From an uncultured Pseudomonadales bacterium (GTDB lineage: Bacteria > Pseudomonadota > Gammaproteobacteria > Pseudomonadales > Porticoccaceae): a stretch of DNA of 64,000 nt. The stretch is taken from NCBI GenBank assembly GCA_943846685.1, contig OX044363.1, positions 1,654,001-1,718,000 of the forward strand, in the 5' to 3' direction. A model generated the notes under the pieces. The model saw nothing but the letters and a program-made list of their open reading frames with translations, searched no databases and had not been told where the DNA came from. The position numbers and the translations under genes are program-made. Positions 26,652-36,100 of this stretch are shown here, in pieces (position 1 is the first letter of the stretch; every line of letters begins with the position of its first letter).

Positions 26652-26667
26652 GCAAATGCTAGGCCAA
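26652..26667 (-). promoter_or_regulatory. Sigma54 promoter of the algI operon
   Basis: On the minus strand the sequence is TTGGCCTAGCATTTGC, an exact TTGGC-N7-TTGC match. Transcription would start near 26640, giving a leader of about 93 bases to algI. The same bases also form a small palindrome (GGCCTAGC/GCTAGGCC), which could matter for binding. Confidence 0.78.
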
Positions 26668-26937
26668 CTTAGTCAAAACTTAACAGAGCTATTAGAATCA
26701 ATGGGTTAGACGGTTTTATAGTATTCACGACATTTGTCATTGCGACTTTGCATTGCATTTTGAAATTCCCGTTGCGTTTTGCGCTGCAGTTTGCAAATAA
26801 AGTCATCCCTGTGTTTTTAAATTCGCTTTGAATGACTTTAAAAACATTCACAAACAATTTCACGAATATAGGCTAACCGTATGACTTATATAGCCTTTAT
26901 TGAATTTATCCACGATCATCCCCGCCTGTAAAAACAG

Positions 26938-26953
26938 TTGGCGCAAAAATTGC
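26938..26953 (+). promoter_or_regulatory. Sigma54 promoter of alg44-alg8
   Basis: TTGGCGCAAAAATTGC is an exact TTGGC-N7-TTGC match, with GG at 26940-26941 and GC at 26952-26953. Transcription would start near 26965, about 58 bases before the alg44 start. Confidence 0.8.
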
Positions 26954-27022
26954 CCTACATCTATATCTAGAAAAACTATTTTTGAAAATTTGTTATGAAA
27001 AGCTATTGGAAGGCGCAGCAGT

Positions 27023-28393
27023 TTGGAAATTACCCGTGAAAAGGCCTGTCAGCGATTACATCATAGAGTCGCAACGCCGCTAAATTTAATGACCGACAAG
27101 CGTCACTACCGTGCCGTGGATTGGAGTCTGGGCGGCTTTAGAGTGCGTGACTGGGATCGCTGGAATGATGCTATAGAGATTGGCGATCAGTTATCATGGA
27201 AATTCGAACTGCCCTTTCAGGGCTTTATGATTGCCTTTGACGTTATCGCTGAAGTGGTGCGAAGCAACCCTGAGACGGGCCATTTTGCCTGCAGGTTTGT
27301 CGACTTGAACGAACGCCAAAAAGAGTTGATGAATCATTTTATTGAACAGCTGATTCGCGGCGCGATGATTCCCCTTAAAGATACTATTCTGCGTATCGAT
27401 TCCCCGGTAACCCCAGTCTCGACTGAACCCAATGCCAGCCCGGTTGCACAGTTGCCCATCTCGCGGATTCCAAGGCGAATGCTAATGATGTCGCTGTTCT
27501 ATATTAGTCTGGGTATCGGCTTATTGGGTCTGTTAACCCTAACCCTGTATGAAAACTTTCTGACCCTGAAAGTCAATACAGCGACGACCTCGGTGCCTGT
27601 TGAGACCATTGTTTCACTGGTCGACGGGCGCATTACCAGAGTTTCCAGCATTATTGATCAACCGGTTTCCGAGGGTACGACAATACTCAGCATTGAGTCG
27701 CCGATATTACAAAAGCAAATTGCCGAGGCAAAAACCCATATCGAGCAAAAAAAGCTCGAACTCGAGGCGCAGCGCAAACGCTATCTAGTGGCTATCGAAA
27801 CCTCTGGCTCTATGACCAGCCGCGAGGCTCGCCTGTTACAGATCGATATAGATCTGGTCGAACAGGAAGTCAGCCTAGCTATGCGTGACCTGCTTGCCCT
27901 CTACGAGTATCAGGAGAATCTTTCGATACTCTCACCCAGTGATGGCCGAGTTGTGCAGCTGCTACGTGAGCGCGGTGCCATGGTTAAGCGCGGTGAAACT
28001 CTGGGTGTCTTTGAACGTGCCGAGGCGCCGGTGGTGAATGTATTTGTCACCGAACAGGAGGCGCGCTTAATCCACCTTAACCAATTGACTCAGGTGCACC
28101 TGCCAAGCTTGAATCAACACTGGCTGGGTTCTGTTAGCGATATCAAAATAGAAACCCTGAGGTCCACTGCACAACAGCTCAGCTATCATTCTGAAAGCTT
28201 ATCTGAGCGATATATTCAGATAGAAATTGAACTGCAAATGAACAGTTCCGATGCCCTTCACCTGCGCTCTGGTCTTCCTGTGGAGGTGCGCTTTGCCACC
28301 TCGCGGATAAGTCAGACTGTACTAAAATACCTTGCCAATAAAGAGCGAGCGGATTCTACCGACCACCAGAGTTTATCTCAGCAGGCACTGTGA
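27023..28393 (+). CDS. alg44: Alg44: PilZ c-di-GMP receptor fused to a periplasmic membrane-fusion domain
   Basis: 456 residues starting with TTG (GGAAGG at 27008-27013 is its ribosome-binding site). The N-terminal PilZ domain keeps both c-di-GMP motifs: R-x3-R (QRLHHR) and DWSLGG. One transmembrane helix follows (about residues 155-180), then an HlyD-like periplasmic part with a coiled coil (AEAKTHIEQKKLELEAQRKR) and a lipoyl/barrel-sandwich segment. Alg44 activates the Alg8 polymerase when c-di-GMP binds. Control at two levels, sigma54 transcription and c-di-GMP, is implied. The stop overlaps the alg8 start. Confidence 0.92.
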   Translation: MEITREKACQRLHHRVATPLNLMTDKRHYRAVDWSLGGFRVRDWDRWNDAIEIGDQLSWKFELPFQGFMIAFDVIAEVVRSNPETGHFACRFVDLNERQKELMNHFIEQLIRGAMIPLKDTILRIDSPVTPVSTEPNASPVAQLPISRIPRRMLMMSLFYISLGIGLLGLLTLTLYENFLTLKVNTATTSVPVETIVSLVDGRITRVSSIIDQPVSEGTTILSIESPILQKQIAEAKTHIEQKKLELEAQRKRYLVAIETSGSMTSREARLLQIDIDLVEQEVSLAMRDLLALYEYQENLSILSPSDGRVVQLLRERGAMVKRGETLGVFERAEAPVVNVFVTEQEARLIHLNQLTQVHLPSLNQHWLGSVSDIKIETLRSTAQQLSYHSESLSERYIQIEIELQMNSSDALHLRSGLPVEVRFATSRISQTVLKYLANKERADSTDHQSLSQQAL

Positions 28394-29964
28394 ACAGCGG
28401 CAAATCAAATCGCGATTACAGTGCCCTGATCAGCGGTGAACTCTATGTTGATAAGCCGAAAAAATGGCATAGCAAAGCGCGTCTTCAATTAGCGGCCTAT
28501 ATCATTGTCTGCCTACTGCTGATTCTTTTGCTGCCGAATAAGCTCTGGCAGCCCGAACTTAAGACCGTCACTATTACTCTCGGGACACTTGGCATTTGGC
28601 GTTACAGCTGGTGGTTTGTGCATGTGCTGCGCTCGGAGTTTTATCAACATCGACGCTTCCCACAGATCCGCGCCAATGCGGATCAAGTCTGGCGCGATGG
28701 CTGGCGACCGCGGCATATGCATTTTATGATGACCACTTTTCGCGAACGCCGCGAGACCACCGAGCTGGTTATTCAGAGTATCTGTCGCGAGGTTGAAGAA
28801 GCTGGCGTGCCCTGCACTCTGTGGCTGGGCTCCGGCGATGCCTATGATGAAGATATCATCATGACCTATCTGCGCCAGCACGCTAAACATCTGCCGCTGG
28901 AATTTATAATGATCCGTCAGAATCTCTCTGGCAAACGAATGGCCATAGGATTGGTATTGCGGGCTATGTCGCGCAGGGGTATTCACAAGGATGACCTGAT
29001 TGTATTTATGGATGGTGATGCGGTGTTGGCGCCGGGGATTTTGCGCAAGTGTTGTCCACTGTTTGAAAATGACCCCGAACTGCAGGCCGTCACCACCAAT
29101 GAAGAGGTGATTTGCTATGGCCCAAAATGGATTCAGTCGTGGCTGACCATGCGCTTCTCGCAGCGCAGAATCGCTATGCAATCTCATTCTATGTCTAACA
29201 AAGTATTAACCCTGACCGGGCGTATGTCAGTGTTTCGCGCCAACCATCTAACCCAGTACAATTTTATTCGTATGCTCGAGGCCGATCACCTCTATCACTG
29301 GTTATGGGGAACATTTCGGTTTCTCTCCGGAGACGATAAAAGCACCTGGTATTACATGCTCACCAAGGATGCCAAGATGCTCTATGTGCCCGATGCACTG
29401 GTTTATACCATCGAGGAGATTGAGGGTTCAGGGGTTGAACGAATGACCCAGAACTTTCGCCGCTGGTCGGGCAATATGCTGCGCAATGGCACCAGGGCAC
29501 TGAAGTTGGGGCCGAACAAGATTGGGGGTTTTATCTGGTGGTGTGTGATGGATCAGCGCATCGCGATGTGGACCATGTTGGTGAGTCCTATAGTCGCCAT
29601 AGGCGCCACATTGCTTCACGACCCCTATTATATTGTCTGGTACTTTATCTGGATTGCCATCTCAAGGATGGCGCTGTCGCTATTTCTATTTCGCTACAGC
29701 AACAGCGTGCATATTGAGTGGCCATTTATTCTCTATTTTAACCAGCTGCTAAATGCGGCGGTTAAGGTCTATTGTCTGGCCAGACTGTCTAAACAGCGCT
29801 GGACTAACCGGGGCAATCAGTCATCGGGCAATACCCATACTACAGCCGATAGGCTAAAAGATATGATGGCGACTTACATCACCACCGTATGGGTAACCGG
29901 ATTAATTTTGTCGGTTCTTTTTTACACCCAGTTGCTGCAGTTTCCAGATATACACTATTACTGA
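28390..29964 (+). CDS. alg8: Alg8: alginate (polymannuronate) polymerase, GT2
   Basis: 524 residues, slightly longer than Pseudomonas Alg8 (about 494). It has N-terminal (residues 30-70) and C-terminal membrane helices around a GT2 domain with FMDGDAVLAPG (DxD-type), the TTNEEV segment, SGDDKSTWY and QNFRRW (Q-x2-RW). It polymerises GDP-mannuronate while extruding the chain. The GTG start overlaps the alg44 stop (GTGA). AlgD and AlgA, which make its substrate, are 11-15 kb away on the other strand of the same locus. Confidence 0.92.
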   Translation: MNSGKSNRDYSALISGELYVDKPKKWHSKARLQLAAYIIVCLLLILLLPNKLWQPELKTVTITLGTLGIWRYSWWFVHVLRSEFYQHRRFPQIRANADQVWRDGWRPRHMHFMMTTFRERRETTELVIQSICREVEEAGVPCTLWLGSGDAYDEDIIMTYLRQHAKHLPLEFIMIRQNLSGKRMAIGLVLRAMSRRGIHKDDLIVFMDGDAVLAPGILRKCCPLFENDPELQAVTTNEEVICYGPKWIQSWLTMRFSQRRIAMQSHSMSNKVLTLTGRMSVFRANHLTQYNFIRMLEADHLYHWLWGTFRFLSGDDKSTWYYMLTKDAKMLYVPDALVYTIEEIEGSGVERMTQNFRRWSGNMLRNGTRALKLGPNKIGGFIWWCVMDQRIAMWTMLVSPIVAIGATLLHDPYYIVWYFIWIAISRMALSLFLFRYSNSVHIEWPFILYFNQLLNAAVKVYCLARLSKQRWTNRGNQSSGNTHTTADRLKDMMATYITTVWVTGLILSVLFYTQLLQFPDIHYY

Positions 29965-30085
29965 ATAGTAAGCCGCTACCTAGTGATGCTCCTGGTTAAT
30001 TTTGCAGCACCCTGTTTGCGCATGTCGCTATAGTAAGGAAGGGTTAGGCTGTCTTTTAATCTCTCTTTCAGGCTATATTTAATAC

Positions 30086-30113
30086 AAAAAAAAGCCCCAA
30101 CTTTAGTCGGGGC
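30086..30113 (-). terminator. Rho-independent terminator of the giant secreted protein gene
   Basis: Minus strand: GCCCCGACTAAAGTTGGGGC followed by eight T residues, 30 bp after the stop at 30144. It could also stop read-through from alg8 on the plus strand, where the T-run is absent. Confidence 0.88.
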
Positions 30114-30143
30114 CACGTGAACGATAACCGTTTAATTTGACGC

Positions 30144-33100
30144 TTATAAGGATTCTAGGAAACGCAATACCGACTGCTGATTTTGCACTGACAGGGCCTT
30201 ATATGCATCAGTCGATATTTTCCCTTCAGAGCCTTCAATACCGTGCCATAAAATAGCCTCTTCAATAGAGCGCGCTCGGCCATCATGTAGATAGGCGTGA
30301 TCAGGTGTACAAATTTCTCCACCTTCCCTGCCGGTCGGATTAGTAACCCCGCCTGTTACACAGGCGGACAAGCCGAGTCCCCACAATGGTGTCGTTCGCC
30401 ACTCGCCACCGCTGGCCAGCCCCTCACCCAGATTATCGGCGAGCCCTTCACCCATATAATGCAGCAACATATCACTATAGGGATAAATGGTTTGGTCACG
30501 CACTTCGGCCAATGGATGGAATTCGCTGGTCTGGAAGGACTCCGTGTGACAGCCTGCGCAGCCAATATTTCTAAACTGCTCTCTGCCCTGAAGGACTTGC
30601 TGGTTTTCAACGCCCTCGTTCCAGACGCGCTGAGGACGGACACCCAGAGCAGAAATATACAAGATAAGGTTGTCTAAGTTCTCTTCCGGCATCAGCGGGC
30701 TGTTTCCACCGCAATTGGTTTGTGCGGAGCCACAATCCGGATTAGGCAGAACAGAGGTTCGTACGCCCATATCGGTATTCAACGCTGCGGCCACCTGATG
30801 CTTTACGCTTGTGGTTGCCGCCTTCCAGCCAAAACGACCCAGGCGCGTTAGCGCACTGTTCTCGGGGTCTACCACTCTATTGGCACGACCGGAAATACCG
30901 TCGCCATTAGCATCATCGGGGTCTTCCAACGCTAGGATAGCCGTTTCGGGTATGGCTTCCAGCAAACCCAACCCAACAAGACGCGGGGCAATTCGCGCAG
31001 AAAAAGTAGCAGGTGTACCCTGACTAAATTGATAGTTGGGGGTTCGCAGTCCGTTTGCACCTTCGGTCCAGGAAGCGATAGAAACATTGCCTTCACCGGC
31101 ACTGCCGCTAGGCTGCAATACACTGCCAATAAGCGGGTCTGGTGCACCATTGGCATCACCTACTTTAAATACCCAACGATCAAGCGAGACACCATTATTA
31201 GCAACGCCGGCACCGCCATTACGCTCATGACAACCGGTGCAACGCTGATTAATGAAACGTGTGCCTGATAAACCAGCGCTAGTCGCTAACACCCCATTCG
31301 CAGGATCTTCATCATGTGAACCATTAATCACCGAAGAGTGATGGACGCGGCGCCCGAGCAGAAATTTCTGTCCGTTGTCGTAGCCGAGATTGGTCGCCAT
31401 TTGCAAGAAATTATCGTTGGGTTCATCGGTATACTGGTGGTGAATAGTGGTATGCCCGCCTAACCAGAACTCTTCAGGGATTTTTTGACTGTCTTCAGGG
31501 TATGTTGAACCTGCTGCCTGTGCATACCATGGAACAATACCCTCACCCACAATGTAGAGAAAGGTGGTGCCATAATAGTTGGCCTGGCCACGGGGAATGC
31601 CGGGCGCACTGAACTGGCTGATCTCAAATTCCATGCGATCACCCAGTTGAATAGGCCTTCCCAAGCGGGTGTTTTCAGTGCTGGTTTTTTGATAGTTATA
31701 ATAGGTTCCATCAAAGCCCTGATAAGTCATGACGCCATTACTCGCGTACTGAGCGACGGTGGTTATACCCTGATACCACCAACGATTCTCCGCTTGAATT
31801 GGGTCCAGCGGGAAAATGGTACGCACATTCATTTCAATCCTGTTACCACCCTTGGCAACGTAATCGACAATCTCGATACTGCTTGAACGGTCTTCAAAGT
31901 AGAATTTAATGTAATGATCGTAGGACTGAAACTCGTCTTCACGGGCATGACGGGTACGTGGACGATCAGAAAAACGGGTTACTAAGGCAACGTTTGTTTC
32001 AAATTGGGTGTCAGGTTGCTGCGCTGTCAGCTCGTTGTAGAGCACGTCAACTTCACCTAAGACACCATAAGGCACTAGCCACCATACGCCACCGAGTCCG
32101 TCACCGCGGGTATCATCAGCTGCGCTGTCTCCGGTATAGAAGTATAAGGGGCGATTGTTATACGCGGCTTGCTTGCTGCCATCGTCGCGCACTATCGTGC
32201 TCAATCCGCTTACACCAGAAGCCTGCTCATCTTCGACCAATACAGGCGGCCATGCCGAGGCGCAACCACCATTACAGACACTGCTACCAGGCGCGCCTAA
32301 ATCATTATCAAAAACATACAGGGTAAAACCGGGTGTCAGCGAATCCGAACCCCCTACTAGCCGTTCATTGGCGAAGGATACTTCGTTATTGACGTCCGGA
32401 GTTCCGCCAGTTCCGCCAGTTCCGTCAGTTCCGTCAGTTCCTCCAGTTCCTCCAGTTCCTCCAGTTCCTCCAGTTCCATCATCCAGAGAAAGCCTAATCC
32501 AGTTCATATTCCAGGTTGGCCCCACAGCATTAATCCGCAGGGTCTGCTCACCGGCTTGTAAACTAACCGTTGCCGATTGGGTGATCCAACTCTGCCAACC
32601 ACCGGTATTGGGCACCGCCTGTTGATCTATCTGGATACCATTGGTCAACGTAGTAAATCCACTGCTACCGGTATTACTGGCGAGTCGGTATTCAATCAGG
32701 TAGGTACCCGAGGTCTGCACATCTATATTGAATTCCAGCCAATCACCGATATCCACATAGCCAATATTTTGGCCGCCACCAGTGCCGCCACCACTGTCTG
32801 TAGAAGCTTCAGTCTGAATGCCGTTCATCGCCGAATACTGTTCCGCTTCAATAGTGCCTGGAACCGAGAAAGTGGTCTGTGGCTGGCCTGAACCGCCACC
32901 GGAGGTATCCAGATTATCACCCAGGGTGTCTGTGTCCTGATAGGTTAAACCAAAGCCATAGGCAAACAGCGGATCGTAGTCTGTGTCATTGCGATTGAGA
33001 ACAAACTGGTCAGTATTTTTAGGCCAGGAGAATGAAAGCTTACCGCTAAAGTCATCGTTAATTCCACCGGCGTTATTTTTAAAGATCACATCGGCGATAC

Positions 33101-36100
33101 CACCACCCTCACTGCCCGGTAGCCAGGCGGCAACAAAGGCATTGGAGGCATTGAGCTCGCTATTAACCCAGAGTGGACGACCGGTTAAGAAGATCGAAAC
33201 AACAGGGATACCCTGCGCGCGCAGAGATTCAAGTAGCGCCAGATCGGACTTATTACCGCTCTGGTACTCGATATTGCTTAAATCACCCACTCCTTCTGCA
33301 TAGGGTGACTCACCAAAGACCACAATAGCCACATCCGGTTTAGTACCACTGTAACTACCTGCGACACTTAGCTGAGTAGTACCACCGCCAGCATTGACCG
33401 CTGACTGGATACCGGCATAGATAGAGGTAGCACCGGGAAAGTCACCATTGGAATTTTCAACACCCTGCCAGCTAACTGTCCAGCCACCACTCTGCTTGCC
33501 AATATCATCGGCGCCGCTGCCGGCAACCAGTACATTGGAATTGCGTGACAGGGGTAAAATATTATCGCTGTTTTTCAGCAGCACCAACGATTCACGAACA
33601 GCCTGACGGGCAATGGCACGATGAGCATCAGAACCTAGTAGTGAATTGTTATTGGCATGAACACGCTCGGAAGGTTTGACCTTATCGGCAAAGCCAGCGC
33701 GCATTTTCACTCGCAGTATTCGGGTGACCGCATCATCGATGCGGGACATGGGAATGGTGCCATCCTGAACCTGAGCAATGGTGTTCTGGATAAACTGCTG
33801 CCAGGCAAAGGGCACCATAATCATATCCACCCCGGCCATAATCGCCTGAGCACATTGGCTATCACCACAGCCAGGCACCTGACCATGACCATTCCAGTCA
33901 CCGATAACAAAGCCATCAAAGCCCATCTTGTCTTTAAGGACATCGGTTAGCAGGTATTGATTGCCATGCAGCTTTGAACCGTTCCAACTATTGTACGAGG
34001 CCATCACTGTCTGTGCGCCTGCAGCCAGAGCTGAAAGGTAACCCTGACCGTGAATATTGAGAAGCTCGGCTTCAGTGACCACGGTATTGCCCTGATCGGT
34101 ACCGTTTTGGGTACCACCATCGCCAATAAAATGTTTTGCTGTGGCAATCACACGGTCGGAACCAAATAGATCAGCGCCCTGCCCCTGCAGGCCGGTAACA
34201 ATTTCGCCACCGTAGGCTTTTACGATCTCAGGATCTTCTGAGTAACCCTCGTAAGTTCTGCCCCAGCGATCATTGCGCACAACCGCCAGTGTCGGTGCAA
34301 AGACCCAATCGATTCCGGTTACCGCAACCTCAAGAGCAGTAGCCTCACCAATCTGACGCATTAGCCCGGGATTATTGGTCGCACCCAAGCCTATATTGTG
34401 AGGAAAGATCGTGGCGCCAATAACATTGTTATGTCCGTGAACAGCATCGGTACCCCAGATAACCGGAATACCCACACCCCCATCGCTGGTGTCTGTACTG
34501 GCGGTGTAAAAACTGTCCGCCAGCGCAACCCAGTCGGCGACACTGGAGTTCTTGCCATTGGGCCAGGTGCCACCGCCATTGAGGACAGATCCCAGATTGT
34601 ATTGACCTACCTGATCGGCATTAACGCCACCAATTTCTGCCTGAACCATCTGGCCCACTTTTTCGGCGATGGTCATTTCAGCCAGAATAAGAGCTACAGC
34701 AGTATCCACATTTTCATTGACCACGCTGTTTACCGCAGGCCACGAGAATGCTGTATTGGCATCAATAACACTGATTGATACCGTGGCTATAGATTGATCA
34801 CCATCATTATCTGTAACAGCATAGGTAAAGCTGTCACTGCCATTAAATCCGGCATTGGGTGTGTAGCTGGCGGTGCCATTTGCAGTGACTGTGACAGAGC
34901 CGTTGCTAGCGGCGCTATTAAGGCTATAGGTGACCGGGGTATCTTCAAGGCCACTGTCGTTGCCGCCAAGGTTTGCGGTAAACGAACTATCCTGATTAGT
35001 GCTATAACTGTCCGCTGCTGCTGCGGGCATATTGCCCACAGGCCCCGAGGTAGAACCGGGCATCATTGACTGCAAATAGGCTTCAATATCAGTGGCACTA
35101 ACTCTGGTTGCGTTTTCAGCCACAGCGGAATCAATTAAAGATTCTCCGGTGAAACCGGCTAGATAACGAACCAGTAAAAGACCATCGGTTAATCCATCTA
35201 CAGATCCATCGCCATCAATATCGCCAATAAAGCGCACTATGTCACTGAGCGATGTTTCAATCTCAATAGATGTTGTCAGGGAAGCATCTGAGGAAACAAC
35301 ACCGTTGATTAAATCCTCACCCCAGAAACCAAGGGTATATCGCAAGAATAAAATACCATCGGTAAGCATATCTGCACGACCGTTATGGTCTACATCAAAG
35401 CTCATACAACCACTGCGACAAGAGAGCGGATTTAATGGGTCAGTGCCGTCAGCCTGCTCCTGGATATCGGAGATACCATCGTTATCATCATCTGTATCTA
35501 TGCTATCCGGAATACCATCAGAGTCGGTATCAATAGCTGTTCCACCGTCTGTATTTCCGCCATCGGTAGTCCCACCATCGGTAGTTCCACCATCGGTAGT
35601 CCCGCCATCGGTAGTCCCGCCATCGGTAGTCCCGCCATCGGTAGTCCCGCCATCGGTAGTCCCGCCATCGGTAGTTCCGCCATCGGTAGTTCCACCATCA
35701 ACAGTCCCGCCGTCAGTACCACCGGTAGTGGTCTCGACTTCCCAACGGACATTATCAATTTGAAAAACTGTACTGGTTGTATTAGTGGCCCAGATAACCA
35801 GACCGGTATCAATATTGGTTATATCCAAGCCGCCAGCGACTAAAACCGAGAATGGAACATTAACTGTTTCCCAGCCCGCGGCACCCCTACTGCCCAAATT
35901 TTGATCACTTGAGGTACAGGGGTAAAAACAGTCCAGCTTTACGGAGATATTACTATCGCCACTGATAACCTTGATATCAAATGCCAAATTCCCCGAGGCA
36001 TATTCACTGGCATTCTGACCTAAGGAGGAACTTATAAACAGACCAGCAAAGGCACCTGTGGCGGCATGACTAACTTGCAGTACAGCACCACGGTTGCTAT

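Larger units (their letters stand above)
26548..27022. other. Divergent regulatory region between algI and alg44
   Basis: This 475-bp AT-rich stretch has no convincing gene. It holds back-to-back sigma54 elements (26652-26667 minus, 26938-26953 plus). Between them are several TTGC/GCAAT-type half-sites (26735-26800) and a GGCTA...TAGCC dyad near 26870-26895, suitable for a shared activator. Confidence 0.6.

Noticed and set aside
26669-26863. 64-residue frame between algI and alg44
   Set aside because: It lies between two sigma54 promoters in AT-rich regulatory DNA and has no motif or convincing start.
35239-35812. Open antisense frames rich in Val-Pro-Pro-Ser or Leu-Pro-Met across the repeat arrays
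   Set aside because: They are low-complexity by-products of a 15-bp repeat that lacks stops in several frames, with no ribosome-binding site or signal.
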